From: Strobilurus pachycystidiatus
Taxonomy: Eukaryota > Basidiomycota > Agaricomycetes > Agaricales > Physalacriaceae
DNA length: 64,000 nucleotides
Direction of reading: 5' to 3'
Assembly (NCBI GenBank): GCA_019915135.1
Contig: JAHLMK010000012.1
Coordinates: forward strand, 806,001 to 870,000
In this document: one piece after another, positions 22,014-32,479 of the stretch
Layout: each line of letters starts with the position of its first letter
How positions within the stretch are numbered: position 1 is the stretch's first letter
Program-made: the position numbers and the translations under genes
The notes under the pieces: model-generated
The model's database searches: none
The model's input: the letters and a program-made list of their open reading frames with translations, nothing else
Told to the model about the DNA's origin: nothing

Positions 22014-25000
22014 TCAATAAGATAGTTCGACATCGCCCTAAGCGCAGTATCATGAGAACGCGGCCAATGATGCGAACAGAGAAAAACTCCCACCTCAGCC
22101 ACCAAGTCCATGTCATGATAGCTTACACGCCTTCCGGCCGCCGCTCTCGGGTCCTCTTTCGCGTCAGGAGGCGGTGGAGGCGGCAGCCCAATCCCAGGCG
22201 CCCCGCCACTGCGTCCCCCTCTTCGCGGGTTGCCACTGGAGAGAGCCGTGTCTAGAGCGGACACGGGCTTGGGAGGCAACCCAGCACCTGCAGGTATCTC
22301 AAAGGGCATATAATCACCGCTGATGCGATCACTCAGACGTCTTTCTCGCCGCCCAGACGACGGCGGAGGATAGCCTCCACCAGCGCCACCGTATCCCCCT
22401 CCACCAGGGTAGTGGTCACCACCACCCCAATACCCATTCCCGGGTCCACCACCAGAGTTATAACCTTGTTGTGGAGGGTAATACCCGTGTCGCCCATAGT
22501 CACCCTGATAAGAAGGCGTAGCCTGTGCCTGGACGCCATAGGCCTGCGGTGGAGGCGCTTGGCTGTTATTTCCCGATAGAGGAGGTGGATGGCTGAAGGG
22601 CTGGATACGGTGGGGATCCAGAGCAAAGTTATTGAAGTACGGAATCTTGTCATCGCCATTAGAACGTCAAACCAAGAACTATAACGTGAATGCTCACATC
22701 ATCGAGCGCCTTGACCAAGTCGGAATGCTTGTTCGCAATATGCTTTTCAACGAAGGACGTCGCCTTGAAAAGCTTTTGGCAAGTCTTGCAACGGAACTTT
22801 CCTTCGTCTTCTTGCTTTATGAACGGTTCCACGACCTTCGACAATTCACTGTATTTATGCATGAGAATATGCCCAACGCGTAAAGACACGAGGAAACGAA
22901 CTCATCGTAATGCTTTCCACCATAATCGCGAGGGTCAACGCCGTCTCGGTTGATAAGCAAGGCGATTTTGGAATCGAGCCAATCCAGCCACCGCTCGTCT
23001 GCAAAAAGACCCCTTTAATGACACTCCGTTACCTGACAAACGAACAGCCTACCGTTCCGTTTCCAGTCCCGATCCTTGCCGTACCCCTCCTTCTTCGTAT
23101 CCTTATCCTTCCGGTCATCCTTCTCCCCGTCGCCAGTCTCGTCCATCCGTTCTGCCCTTTCCAATTCGGCCGCCTTGACTTCTTCGATCAATGCCTTGGA
23201 CAAAGGCTTCCTCACATGCTTCAGGCACTTGCGCTGCAATTCTTCAACATGGTCGGTAGTAACAGCGCAGTAGTAGCATGTGTGGAAGGCAGCACGGAGG
23301 TACTCAAGATACAAATCTAAGGATACGACGGTCTACGAAGCATGATGAAACTAGGCAGAACGGAAAGGCGGAACGACATACCTTTTTCGCAGCCACAGCT
23401 GCTTCGTTGTTCACGTCCAGTATACCTTGATCACGCATGTCGGACATGATTTTTTCGACCCGCCGGTCAACAGCATCTGTACCCTTCTCCATCGGCTCTT
23501 CCTCCTCCTCCTCCGGCACAGAAGCAGATACAGATGCATCCGCTTGTTCCCCAGTGGCTGCAGAGGCACCTTCCGGTTTAGCGGAGTCCTCCGTCTTCAG
23601 TTTCATCTGTCGCAACTGAGTTGCCTGCTCTTCGAAGATGTTAGCCAAAGCAATGGCATTAGAAAGGTCCTTCTCAAGTCTGTCAGGTTTACTGGCCACC
23701 TCGGGAGCATAGCGAACTCGATTCGTAAATGCGCGTGTGTTGTGCGACACATGTAATTTAAACCCCTCAATCTGAAACCAGGTCACGCAACGAAAAGTGA
23801 ATACAAGCAAGAAACGAACCTTCGTCTCCGATAATTCAGACATAATGGCACCCATATCTGCATTTTCATCGAAGCGAAGCCAACCAGCACGGTAGTAATT
23901 CCGTTTCTGCATTGGATCGCCGAGCGCAAGGTATACATATCCGGGAAGTTTACAACACGCCTGATAGCCAAGATCAAACAGAAGCTTCAGATTGTCCGAG
24001 AAGGTGCACATACCTCTTCGAGCTTCAAGCGGCCAATGTCCGGGGGTATGGTGCGTATCATTACCTGATTACCCTCCATCGGTGCGGCGACCTCTTCTCC
24101 ACGGTCGCGGTCGCCATTGCCGCGTCTCGAGTCCCGTCCATTAGGGTCGCCCCTTGCACGGTCGTTGTCGAGATTATCATCCTCCGCGTCGACCGCAAAT
24201 GACATATCGTCGTCCCCTGGATTCTTGGCCTCTTCTGCGCCATTGGATTCTTTGGCATCAGGATTCGCAGCCTCCTTCGCTCCTTTGGATTCGGGCTCAG
24301 GTTCATTCAAATCTGGATCGAATTTGCCAGACTCCAGGTCATGTAAGAACGTGACAAGTCGTCCCTTCCAGCCCTCCTTTTTTACTCTCGACCGCAATTT
24401 CTGCATTTCGGGGGCAGGATCGTATTTCTCGGCGAACCAAGGGGACTTGCGATGATGCTCAAACATTGTGTGCAACTGTAGAGACGATCAGAGATGGCAA
24501 GAAACGCGCCCACAAATAAAGTACCTGAGTCGCAGCAAAATCCTTTTTGTATTTTTCCCAAAGAGTTTTGATGCCGTTACGGGGTTTAGAGCCGTCACCT
24601 GCTTCCTGTTCGGCGACCTTGTCTGCATTGTCCTCCTCGGTAGCTCTTTGAGGGTATGTCCAGCGGAACCAGTCAGCGTATTGTTTGAGTGAAGCGGGGT
24701 AGTCGAAGGTGCGTGGGTCTGGGGGAGGGCGTCCGCGGCCAGAATGACCAACGCGACGTGGCGGCGAGTAGCGGGAAGGATTGTCTGCACAACTGCTCAG
24801 AAAGCGGAACAAGATGGATGGAGGGCAACATACCAAAGTCGTCCGAGTATCGCGGTCGCGGCTCGTATCGGTCTCTCTCCCACGGAGAGGGAGAACGGCG
24901 TCGTTTCTTGCTGCCTGCAGGAACCACGTTCAACATTGAGGCAACGGCGCATATGGACAGAAGCGTACCATCTCCGAGACCAGGACTACGACTTCTCGGT

Positions 25001-25191
25001 CGACGAGAGTCTACAGGACTCTCCCGGCCATACCCATAGCCTCTCTCCCTGTCAAAGCCATCCCAGTCACCGCCACGGGACTCAGACTGGTATCTGGCGT
25101 CGGGGAAAGGCGCTCGCTGTGGATATTTCTGCCCGGGAGAGTTGGAGCGCGAGCGGCGAGTCGGGGGCGGGTAGCTGTCCCAGGAAGCCAT
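22014..25191 (-). CDS. ARS2: ARS2/SERRATE-like zinc-finger RNA-processing protein
   Basis: Adaptor that links the nuclear cap-binding complex to RNA processing and decay in animals, plants and fission yeast (Pir2). Order: an Arg/Ser-rich N-terminus (RRSRSNSPG; KKRRRSPSPWERDRYEPRPR), the conserved SERRATE N-terminal block (YPASLKQYADWFRWTYPQ, IKTLWEKYKKDFAATQ, FEHHRKSPWFAEKYDP), an acidic linker, an RRM-like part (PGYVYLALGDPMQKRNYYRA, GWLRFDE), the helix AAFHTCYYCAVTTDHVEELQ, a C2H2 finger FRCKTCQKLFKATSFVEKHI, and a Pro/Gly-rich tail. The last exon after the intron near 22033-22087 gives GDVELSY-stop. ATG at 25189-25191. It shares a short divergent promoter with ESF2. About eleven exons; some edges are approximate. 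Confidence 0.92.
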
Positions 25192-25443
25192 CTTTCAGGT
25201 TATGAGAACTGAGAGAGAAAGAAGAGGAAGAAGACAACGGCATCAGAGCCTGAGAGGAGCAGAGGTCGAGCATAGTGACAGACCTCTTGGGATCACGTTC
25301 ACGGGCGGGGCTGTTGAGCACACCGTCGCTCAGTGTTCGCGATGAAGGCGCGAAGGCCGCGAATGGCAGCTGTTGCACTGGGCGGGGCTTGGATTTTTGA
25401 AACTCCGGAATAAGAAAGTGATGATGTAATCCCAATCCATTCA
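25192..25443. promoter_or_regulatory. Divergent promoter between ARS2-like gene and ESF2
   Basis: Only 252 bp separate the two start codons, which point away from each other. Any core promoters for both genes must sit here or inside the genes. I see purine-rich stretches just upstream of the ARS2 ATG but no certain TATA box. Confidence 0.6.
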
Positions 25444-26320
25444 ATGCCTTCCGACCACGAGGAATTCAGCGACGTTGAGCCCGTCGAGCTCGGCGATGCG
25501 CCGACAGAGGAGCTACCGGATGGCATGGATCCAGAGGGCTTTGCAGGACCGTCCAAAATTGTCCAACCATTAACCAGGGAAGCGCTCGCTGCCTTCAAGG
25601 CGGAGCAAGATCGGGCGGGTGTTATATACATCTCCAGAATCCCGCCTGGAATGCGGCCCACGAAAGTGCGACACATAATGAGCGGGTACGGCGAGGTCGG
25701 GCGCGTATATCTCCAGCAAGAAGGTAGATCCATTCGTCGTCACCTATACGCTTACTTACCATCAATTTAGATGCGAAAAGAGCATACTTGCGCCGAAAAT
25801 ATACGTCGACGAAGAAACCGCATTATACGGAAGGCTGGGTTGAGTTCAAGGACAAGAAGGTGGCCCGTAGTGTTGCCGAGATGCTTAATGCCCAGACCAT
25901 CGGCGGCAAGAAGGGCACGCGATGGCGGGACGACGTCTGGACGATGAAATATCTCCCAAAGTTCAAGTGGAACATGTTAACGGAACAAGTTGGCATGTCT
26001 TGTCCCCGTTCCGATTTTCACATTACTAACATGACTTTCCAGCACACGAAGCAGCGATACATGCCGCTAAACTACGTGTCGAACTGTCTCACTCTCGTCT
26101 GGAGCAGCGCGATTACCTGAAGAATGTCGAGCTTGCCCGAGTCCTGAACAAGCGAGCGGAGAAGAAGAGAGAAAAGGGTGAGGAATTGATCATGAAGGAG
26201 CGCCCTCGGAAACGACCAGCGCAGGAACCAAATGCAGAAGAGCAGCCTCATAAAAAGCCCAAAGCAGCCCGGGAATCCCATGCGGCTGATATGAGCAAGG
26301 TCCTTGGTAGTATATTCTAG
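25444..26320 (+). CDS. ESF2: Pre-rRNA-processing protein Esf2/ABT1
   Basis: Nucleolar RNA-binding factor of the small-subunit processome that activates the helicase Dbp8 in yeast. It starts [17 protein letters not shown] (acidic), then the atypical [36 protein letters not shown], an intron, [39 protein letters not shown]. After a second intron (about 25987-26041) comes the helical C-terminus [19 protein letters not shown] and a basic tail ([15 protein letters not shown]) ending GSIF. Length and order match Esf2/ABT1. Start and stop are clear (ATG 25444; TAG 26318-26320). Confidence 0.93.
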
Positions 26321-27140
26321 TCTATTTCATTACTCATTGCCAGGTACTTAATTTTACTGGAAGTTCATGTGGTTCATCCGACGTCGCGATCTCGAGCCTC
26401 CCCTAGACTCGACCAAGTTGTCTGGTATCTATGGAATCGCGGCCACAAGGCAGTTACTAATATACTCCCCCTCGAAGAACCGCGACAAGTTGCCATCCAA
26501 AAAGTTACTTTTTGACCTCCCACCGGCAACCTTATTACTTCGAAAACCCGGCTCATGGAAACTCGGCAATCTCACCTCGTCTGTAAATACATCTGAGAAG
26601 ATGTTCGATGGATGAAGGCGGTGAGGCGAGCAACACATTCATTCGAAGCTATATATACTCATGAAACTCCAAACGAATGCCGTGCCTGGTTCCAGAGAGC
26701 GAGGCATACATGTGTGGTTGAGATTGCATTCCACTTAGACTACTACGCTCGCTATACGCTCACCTCTCTCTAGGAAGACTGGAGAGTCTGGCGTACTGCT
26801 AGCGCGGATGGTCCCAGAAAGGGAGTGACACTTAATGTCAATGGCGAGCAGACATGGAGACAAGCAAGCCCCGAATTACTCGAAGCCACTCGCCACAAAA
26901 GCGCTCACTTACACGATCGATTGCCTGTCTGGCTGGCGCTCGAGGTTCTGTGAAGCTCAATGTAGACTTTCAGATGCACCAAACAATGTCTCGGGCAGTA
27001 AGTTCATACGAGTCTTGCAACGGCGGACGTGTTCTTCAACAGATAATCTCGAGCTGTGGAAACTCAAGGAAGATGTGAATCAGACATGACAACAGTTCAC
27101 CAGGCACCACACGAAACAGGAACGTTCATCTTTCAGGAGG
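26321..27140. other. Intergenic stretch with no recognised gene
   Basis: Open frames at 26367-26615 (plus) and 26429-26638 (minus) oppose each other and neither has a recognised motif. The stretch presumably holds the ESF2 terminator. Its right edge is where similarity to the block at 6854 begins. Confidence 0.5.
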
Positions 27141-28141
27141 AAAGATGGCGAGATACTGATATCCTACTATCCTCGTTCTCGTCCTGACTCCACCGTAGAT
27201 GTTCACGCGGTATTTGAAGCCGTCTGATTCATCGTGATTCACGATCAATATGGCTCCAATTGGGCCCTGGAGGCTGTTCTTCTGCCCAGTGTCCTCGCCG
27301 CAGCGAGTCGGCCATCCGAATCAGTCGTTACGCTGTCCAGACTCGATGGGACCATTGAGTTACATCCTCTGTCAGAGCGTACTTATCCGAACTCATGACG
27401 CCACTGTAGATTGTTCGCTCTCTCGTCTCGTGGAGCGATGACATTACATCAAGTCTAAGTGAATGCGACCAAGGACCACCATACAATTGGCTTGTATGTA
27501 CGCATCTTCAATGATCTTGTCTCTTCGTGGATCCCGTCCTTCTTTGTGATCGCGTCCATCTCCTTTGGTACCACCAATTGACTTGACCGTATGCATTTTG
27601 TCCCCTGTTTGATGATTCACACCATCCCGTCTCTTCGTCAACCCCGCCCACGCCCCGCCCCATGGTCTGTCTTCTTTAGTAATACTGCACTGGGTATATG
27701 ATACACTGAATCTGCCTTGATGGACTGCAGAATGAAACATTGACTGTCATTTAATCGGAGGTTTGGACTGGCCCGAGTACAAGTCGGGGCTGCTGGGTAC
27801 CGACCGGGCGTTCAAATACGACGATCACCTTCAAATCAACAGAGCTTCCGAAGTCTTGATTCAAACACAAGCCCTGGGCTGCCCTCCCGGATCCTCTACC
27901 GGCGTGCACATGTATCATCGAGGCTGCAATACCATATCAAAGAAGTAGATGATCTTTGAGCAGTGGCATTCAAATCTCAGCCTTCAGGATTGCCAGTTCT
28001 GGGTATGGGGTCTCCACGTTCCTAAGAATACCTCTGTGCCGGTCTTACTGTTTGCCTTATTACTCGATAGTATATATATTGTCGTCGGTCGACAGCTCTG
28101 TCTCGTAGTATCCCCACTGCAATACTACAACCCCTTTAACC
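27141..28141. repeat. Duplicated non-coding block upstream of DUF6534 copy 2
   Basis: Second copy of the block at 6854-8290. Shared landmarks in order: AAAGATGGCGAGATAC, CTGGAGGCTGTTCTTCTGCC, AGTGAATGCGACC, CCCGTCCTTCTTTGTGATCG, then GATACACTGAATC and a TATATATT-containing stretch near the DUF6534 start. Only one tandem unit is present here, against two in the other block. No frame is conserved between the copies. Confidence 0.7.
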
Positions 28142-29716
28142 ATGATAACGCGGCATGTCAGCGCGCTTCCTCCTGGCTTCAGCATTGCCGAGATGTGAGC
28201 CCTCGCATACCATCCACTGCTGTGAACATCATTGATTGACTCTTGTCTAGGTCCGGACCTCTGGTACGTGGACAGAACAAAGGCGCGCGCTTCCAGGTAC
28301 TGAACCCACCAAGCTTGTGTCATGTCTCTTGCATTGGGGCCTTTTTGGAACACTCACTGTTCAATGTTGTATGCTTGTTTTCCCCCGCCGCGATCTTGGC
28401 TGATCAGTGTATAGATCTCTACTATGAGGCTTTTCCGAGAGACAAGTTCTTCATCAAGTGTCTTGTCTATGGCATCTACACGATTGAGTTGGTTCAGACA
28501 ATATTGGTCACATATGACGCCTTTATGAGGTTTGGCTATGGTTTTGGAGATGTTCAGGTTCTGACGGACGCACACCTGGCCTGGCTGACTGCGCCACTCA
28601 TGAGCGGTCTGAGTAAGAGAATCATCTTCCGCATTTCTCGGAGACTGACTATTCTCCTAGTTGCCCTGATTGGGCAAACTTTCTACGCTTATCGGCTTAG
28701 GCTGTTCACAAAGTCTTGGAAAGTCCCGTTGTTCATATTTGTGGTATTTACCTCTTCCTCTGCCATTCTCATCCGACCTTTGATCTGTCTGTTGTCCAAT
28801 ACCTAGGTTTCTTTGGCTGGTGCTATTGGTGCATTTATCACAGCTGCCTTCTGTCTCTTAGGTCTGAAGGTCTGAAGATTCTTGGTCTCAAAGACGTGCT
28901 CTGACTCAGACTTTATACGTAGCTGGAGACTTGACACTCTTGAACAACCACAGAACTTACATTGCCTTTGGTGTATGTCACTTGGCAACGGGCATTTAAC
29001 ACCTCTCAACTTGACTTTTGCAGCTTTTCTGTGGCTGCTCCGTTCTCAGCGACGTTACTATTGCTGTTTATATGACATACTATGTCCGTATTTCTTGACA
29101 TGCTCTTGCTTCTCTGATGACTGAGGCAAGTTACAACAGCTTCTAAAGATCAACACTGGTTTCCGTCATACACAAGTCTTGGTGTCCAAACTTGTTCGCT
29201 TGATTATCGAAACCGGAACTGTCACGGGTATGCTTCCCCAAACGTGATTGTATCGTCTTGTTGTTGATGTCTGATTCAGCTGTGATCGCTCTCTGCGGTC
29301 TGATCCTGTTCATCGTCTTTCCTGGCCATATGTATTACCTCATTCCCGTCTCAATCTTGCCAAAACTCCACTCGAATACTGTCCTCGTTGTGCTCAATTC
29401 CCGATTCCAGATCGTGGGCGGGCGCACAACTCACGATCCGTCCGATACAATCTATTTGAGCTCGATCCCGAGCTACGTGGTTCGCGACCCAGATAGCGGC
29501 AATGGTACTGCGAATGATTCGAGCCCGCAGCTTCAATCCTCTGTTATTGCCATCAAGAGGGATATGTTCTCGGACCAAGGCATTCAGAATTCCGTCGAGC
29601 TGAAAGGATTGAATGTGGGTGCTTCAAAAAAACCTTGCTTGTCATCTAATGCCCATGATGTAGGACCACAACGTTTAGAAGGTCAATACGATACTACTAC
29701 TGGTAGTCATTTGTAG
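28142..29716 (+). CDS. DUF6534-type seven-helix membrane protein, copy 2 (intact)
   Basis: Agaricomycete membrane-protein family of unknown function. The ATG at 28142 gives MITRHVSALPPGFSIAEMSG. After a short intron come LVSCLLHWGLFGTLTVQC, YLYYEAFPRDKFFIKCLVYG, IYTIELVQTILVTYDAFMRF, GQTFYAYRLRLFTKSWKVPL, LFCGCSVLSDVTIAVYMTYY, NTGFRHTQVLVSKLVRLIIE and GLILFIVFPGHMYYLIPVSI, giving about seven hydrophobic segments. The family motif NTVLVVLNSRFQI and a polar tail follow, ending GSHL. About nine GT-AG introns fit in phase; one of them uses donor GTATGC with acceptor TGTATAG just before ATCTCTACTAT. A duplicate with a frameshift lies at 8294-10044. Downstream on the other strand is a worn piece of the NTPase gene, mirroring the first locus. 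Confidence 0.8.
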
Positions 29717-29789
29717 CTTGGTATACTTTCTGAAGGCTCTCTGTGTACATGGTTCTCATAACAACTCAAGTAATTGTCGGCTTGCTTTG

Positions 29790-30000
29790 CTGTACGAAAT
29801 ACACGTTATACATTTTTTTAGTAACGGAAGGGAAAGAAAAGACAAAATCGACAAGACCGACGCGCTCGTATCGAAATACACGTGGAGTTTCTCGGTAGAC
29901 GAGTTGGGCATTGAGAGCCACGAAAGTCGGGCCGTCGATGATAAACCTAAAGGACTCCAATATGACTCTGAGCATGTCGGTATGGCATCGGAACTCGGTC
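29790..30000 (-). pseudogene. Remnant of an NTPase-family (copy A type) gene
   Basis: The minus strand reads FVALNAQLVYRETPRVFRYE then RVGLVDFVF. This matches the segment of copy A that reads FVAGIQDALITQLVNRQIPL...GYDQVGLVDIAF. It lies just beyond the 3' end of DUF6534 copy 2 in the same convergent order as copy A beyond copy 1. The P-loop part and the C-terminal domain were not found here. Sequence to about 30450 stays partly open but I could not align it. Interpreted as the decayed partner left by the segmental duplication. Confidence 0.65.
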
Positions 30001-30996
30001 ATGTGCTGGTAGTTGCGGTCGTAGCTGGTACTAGAAGTGTCGAGAATTTCTCCAATTTCGTCGAGGGTCTTTCGCGTTTGGGGTGCTTCTTGTGTTCGCG
30101 CTGTAGCGATTTGAGAGCGAGCTGGCACTTGGCAGAGAGAGGGATCGACGGATGGACAATTTTTGGAAGTCTGGATCCGGCAATGACTGCCAGCTGACCG
30201 GAGACGAGATCGTAGAGGAGCAGAGTGGACAACTCGGTGAAGTCTACTCGAAGATTTGCGAGACATGGACAAGAAAAGTCTCGACGACTGCTGAGAGGAG
30301 ACCTGGCTGTAATACTGAGCGCTGTTTTTGGGCATAAGTTCAGGTATCACTAGCAAGTACAAGCATAGCGCCCTGGTCCTGGAGACTGCACAGCTAGGGT
30401 GCCATTGAGCCGAGCCGCTTCTCTTTATTGTCGGCAAAGATCGTTTGGGCAAGTGTTGTGTCCTGAAGAAGTGTTTCGGCAGCTTAGCACCCGCTTATTG
30501 CGGCGTTCAGAATGAATTTGGGTCCCAACGATAGCAGCCATCTCAGATTTGATAGCCTTGTACGCGGCGCGACCTCTTGAGACCACAGAAGAGCGACTTC
30601 AGGCGTTGCTAATATGGGTCAGTTTTGGAGGTCGACTGTTTGAATAAGAGTCATTTAGTATCGAGTGAGTAAAGTAAAAAGCGGGATACCTGTAGCGTTG
30701 TGTTATTGTGATGGGACCGGTGGAAGTAGGTACAAACTGCACAGAAGTTCCCGTGGCTGTCAATGCGTCGCGCCATACTTAGATCTAAGTACACCCAGAC
30801 TACACCGGAGAAGGGCAGCTCGTGTTTGTTCCCAGCGCGCATCTTAGGTATCGGGATGGAGTACTTGGACTGGCGCTGCTAGCGAATTGCGGTCGTCGTC
30901 GTGCGAAGAAGTAAGTGATGAGAGCCCTTTGGGGAAAAGTTGATCGGCCATCTTCCCTTCCACTTTCATCACCCTCACTCTTCGCTTTTCTGGGCT
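30001..30996. other. Intergenic stretch, partly NTPase-gene debris
   Basis: The left part may continue the worn NTPase gene (minus-strand frame open to about 30450 but not alignable). The right part holds the promoter of the NCS6 gene. Nothing else recognised. Confidence 0.4.
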
Positions 30997-32311
30997 ATGG
31001 CGCCTCGAACATGCGCCCTCTGCAAGACCGCTCGTGCGATTCTGAAACGCCCCAAGACTGGCCAACAAATTTGCAAGGATTGCTTCTTCTACGTTTTCGA
31101 GACGGAAGTGCACAACACTATAACGGATGCCAATCTATTCAAGCCGGGAGACCGTGTCGCCATTGGTGCATCCGGTGGAAAAGGTGCAGGACAGCTACTA
31201 CATGTCTCCTGAACATCTCTGAATGATTAATAGACTCGACCGTCCTCGCATATGTCATGAAAACTCTGAACGAGCGTTACAACTACGGCTTGGATCTCTT
31301 TCTCTTGTCCATCGATGAAGGAATAACAGGATACCGGGATGACTCTCTTGAGACAGTCAAGCGAAACCAGGAGCAATACGACATGCCACTCAAAATTCTC
31401 TCGTATGACGAGCTGTATGGATGGACTATGGATTCTATCGTCGCTGAGGTTGGGCGCAAGAATAACTGTACCTTCTGCGGTGTGTTTCGGCGGCAGGCTC
31501 TTGATAGAGGAGCCGCTATGCTTGGCGTGGACCACATTGTGACTGGTCATAATGCGGACGATATCGCTGAAACTGTCTTGATGAACAGTATGTGCAGATT
31601 GCTCTCCCCGAAGTCCATAACAAACACTTCCGCTAGTCATGCGAGGGGACATTGCGCGTCTGGGGCGATGTACATCAATCGTCACTGAAGGCGAAGACAC
31701 AATCAAACGATCCAAGCCGTTCAAGTACACCTACGAGAAGGAAATCGTTATGTGAGTCAAACTCGTTCGCGGGATCTCCCTTACATGACTCATGAACCTG
31801 CAGGTATGCCTATTTCAAAAAACTAGACTACTTTTCAACCGAATGTATTTATTCACCCGATGCGTATCGAGGGCACGCAAGGACCTTCCTCAAGGATCTC
31901 GAAGCTGCAAGGCCTAGCGCTATAATCGACATAATCCACTCTGGGGAGGCTTTCGAGATCCGAGAGGAAGTCAAGGCGACTCAGAAGTTGCAGCGTACGT
32001 ATCATCTCCTTCTTGTGTTCGGCTCGTTCATTGCGTATTGTAGAAACCTGCAAGCGATGCGGTTACATGTCGAGTAACGAACTATGTAAAGCCTGCACCC
32101 TCCTCGAAGGTCTTGAGAGAGGCATGGCTTCATCCGGAATCGTAGGTATTCCGACTGCAGTGATCTATATAATGCTTATACCGCGCAGACCGAACGAGCT
32201 CGCAAGAAACTCGAAGCTGAAGGTCCAGCTCCCGAAAATCTGCGGACTATTCCTTTCTTCGAAAGATCGTCAGCAAATCCGACGGTCATGATTGAAGCAC
32301 CATCTTCATAG
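30997..32311 (+). CDS. NCS6: Cytoplasmic tRNA 2-thiolation protein 1 (Ncs6/Ctu1)
   Basis: Catalytic subunit that, with Ncs2/Ctu2, thiolates the wobble uridine (mcm5s2U34) of tRNA Lys, Glu and Gln, taking sulfur from Urm1. Starts [20 protein letters not shown] with the N-terminal zinc site (CALC...CKDC), then the PP-loop SGGKDST completed across the first intron (about 31180-31233). Also present are [34 protein letters not shown], and a C-terminal zinc site [20 protein letters not shown]. All expected cysteines and the ATP-binding loop are intact. About six exons; stop TAG 32309-32311. Length is normal for the family. Confidence 0.95.
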
Positions 32312-32479
32312 ACCCCACCCATCTACACCCTCACATGGAATTGTATTGCTATGCTAGAAATGTATCGATGCCCGTATCTGATGTACTGATAGATATATGT
32401 ACACTACACGTCCGTGAATGCTTACAATGCTTACAATAAGTCACAACAAAATAAGTATAATAGCGAGTTTCCTAGAGTA

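Noticed and set aside
28243..28806. Long single open frame over DUF6534 copy 2
   Set aside because: It reads through four introns. Splicing at GT-AG sites gives the family sequence (HWGLFGTLTVQ, YLYYEAFP), so the unspliced frame is not the product.
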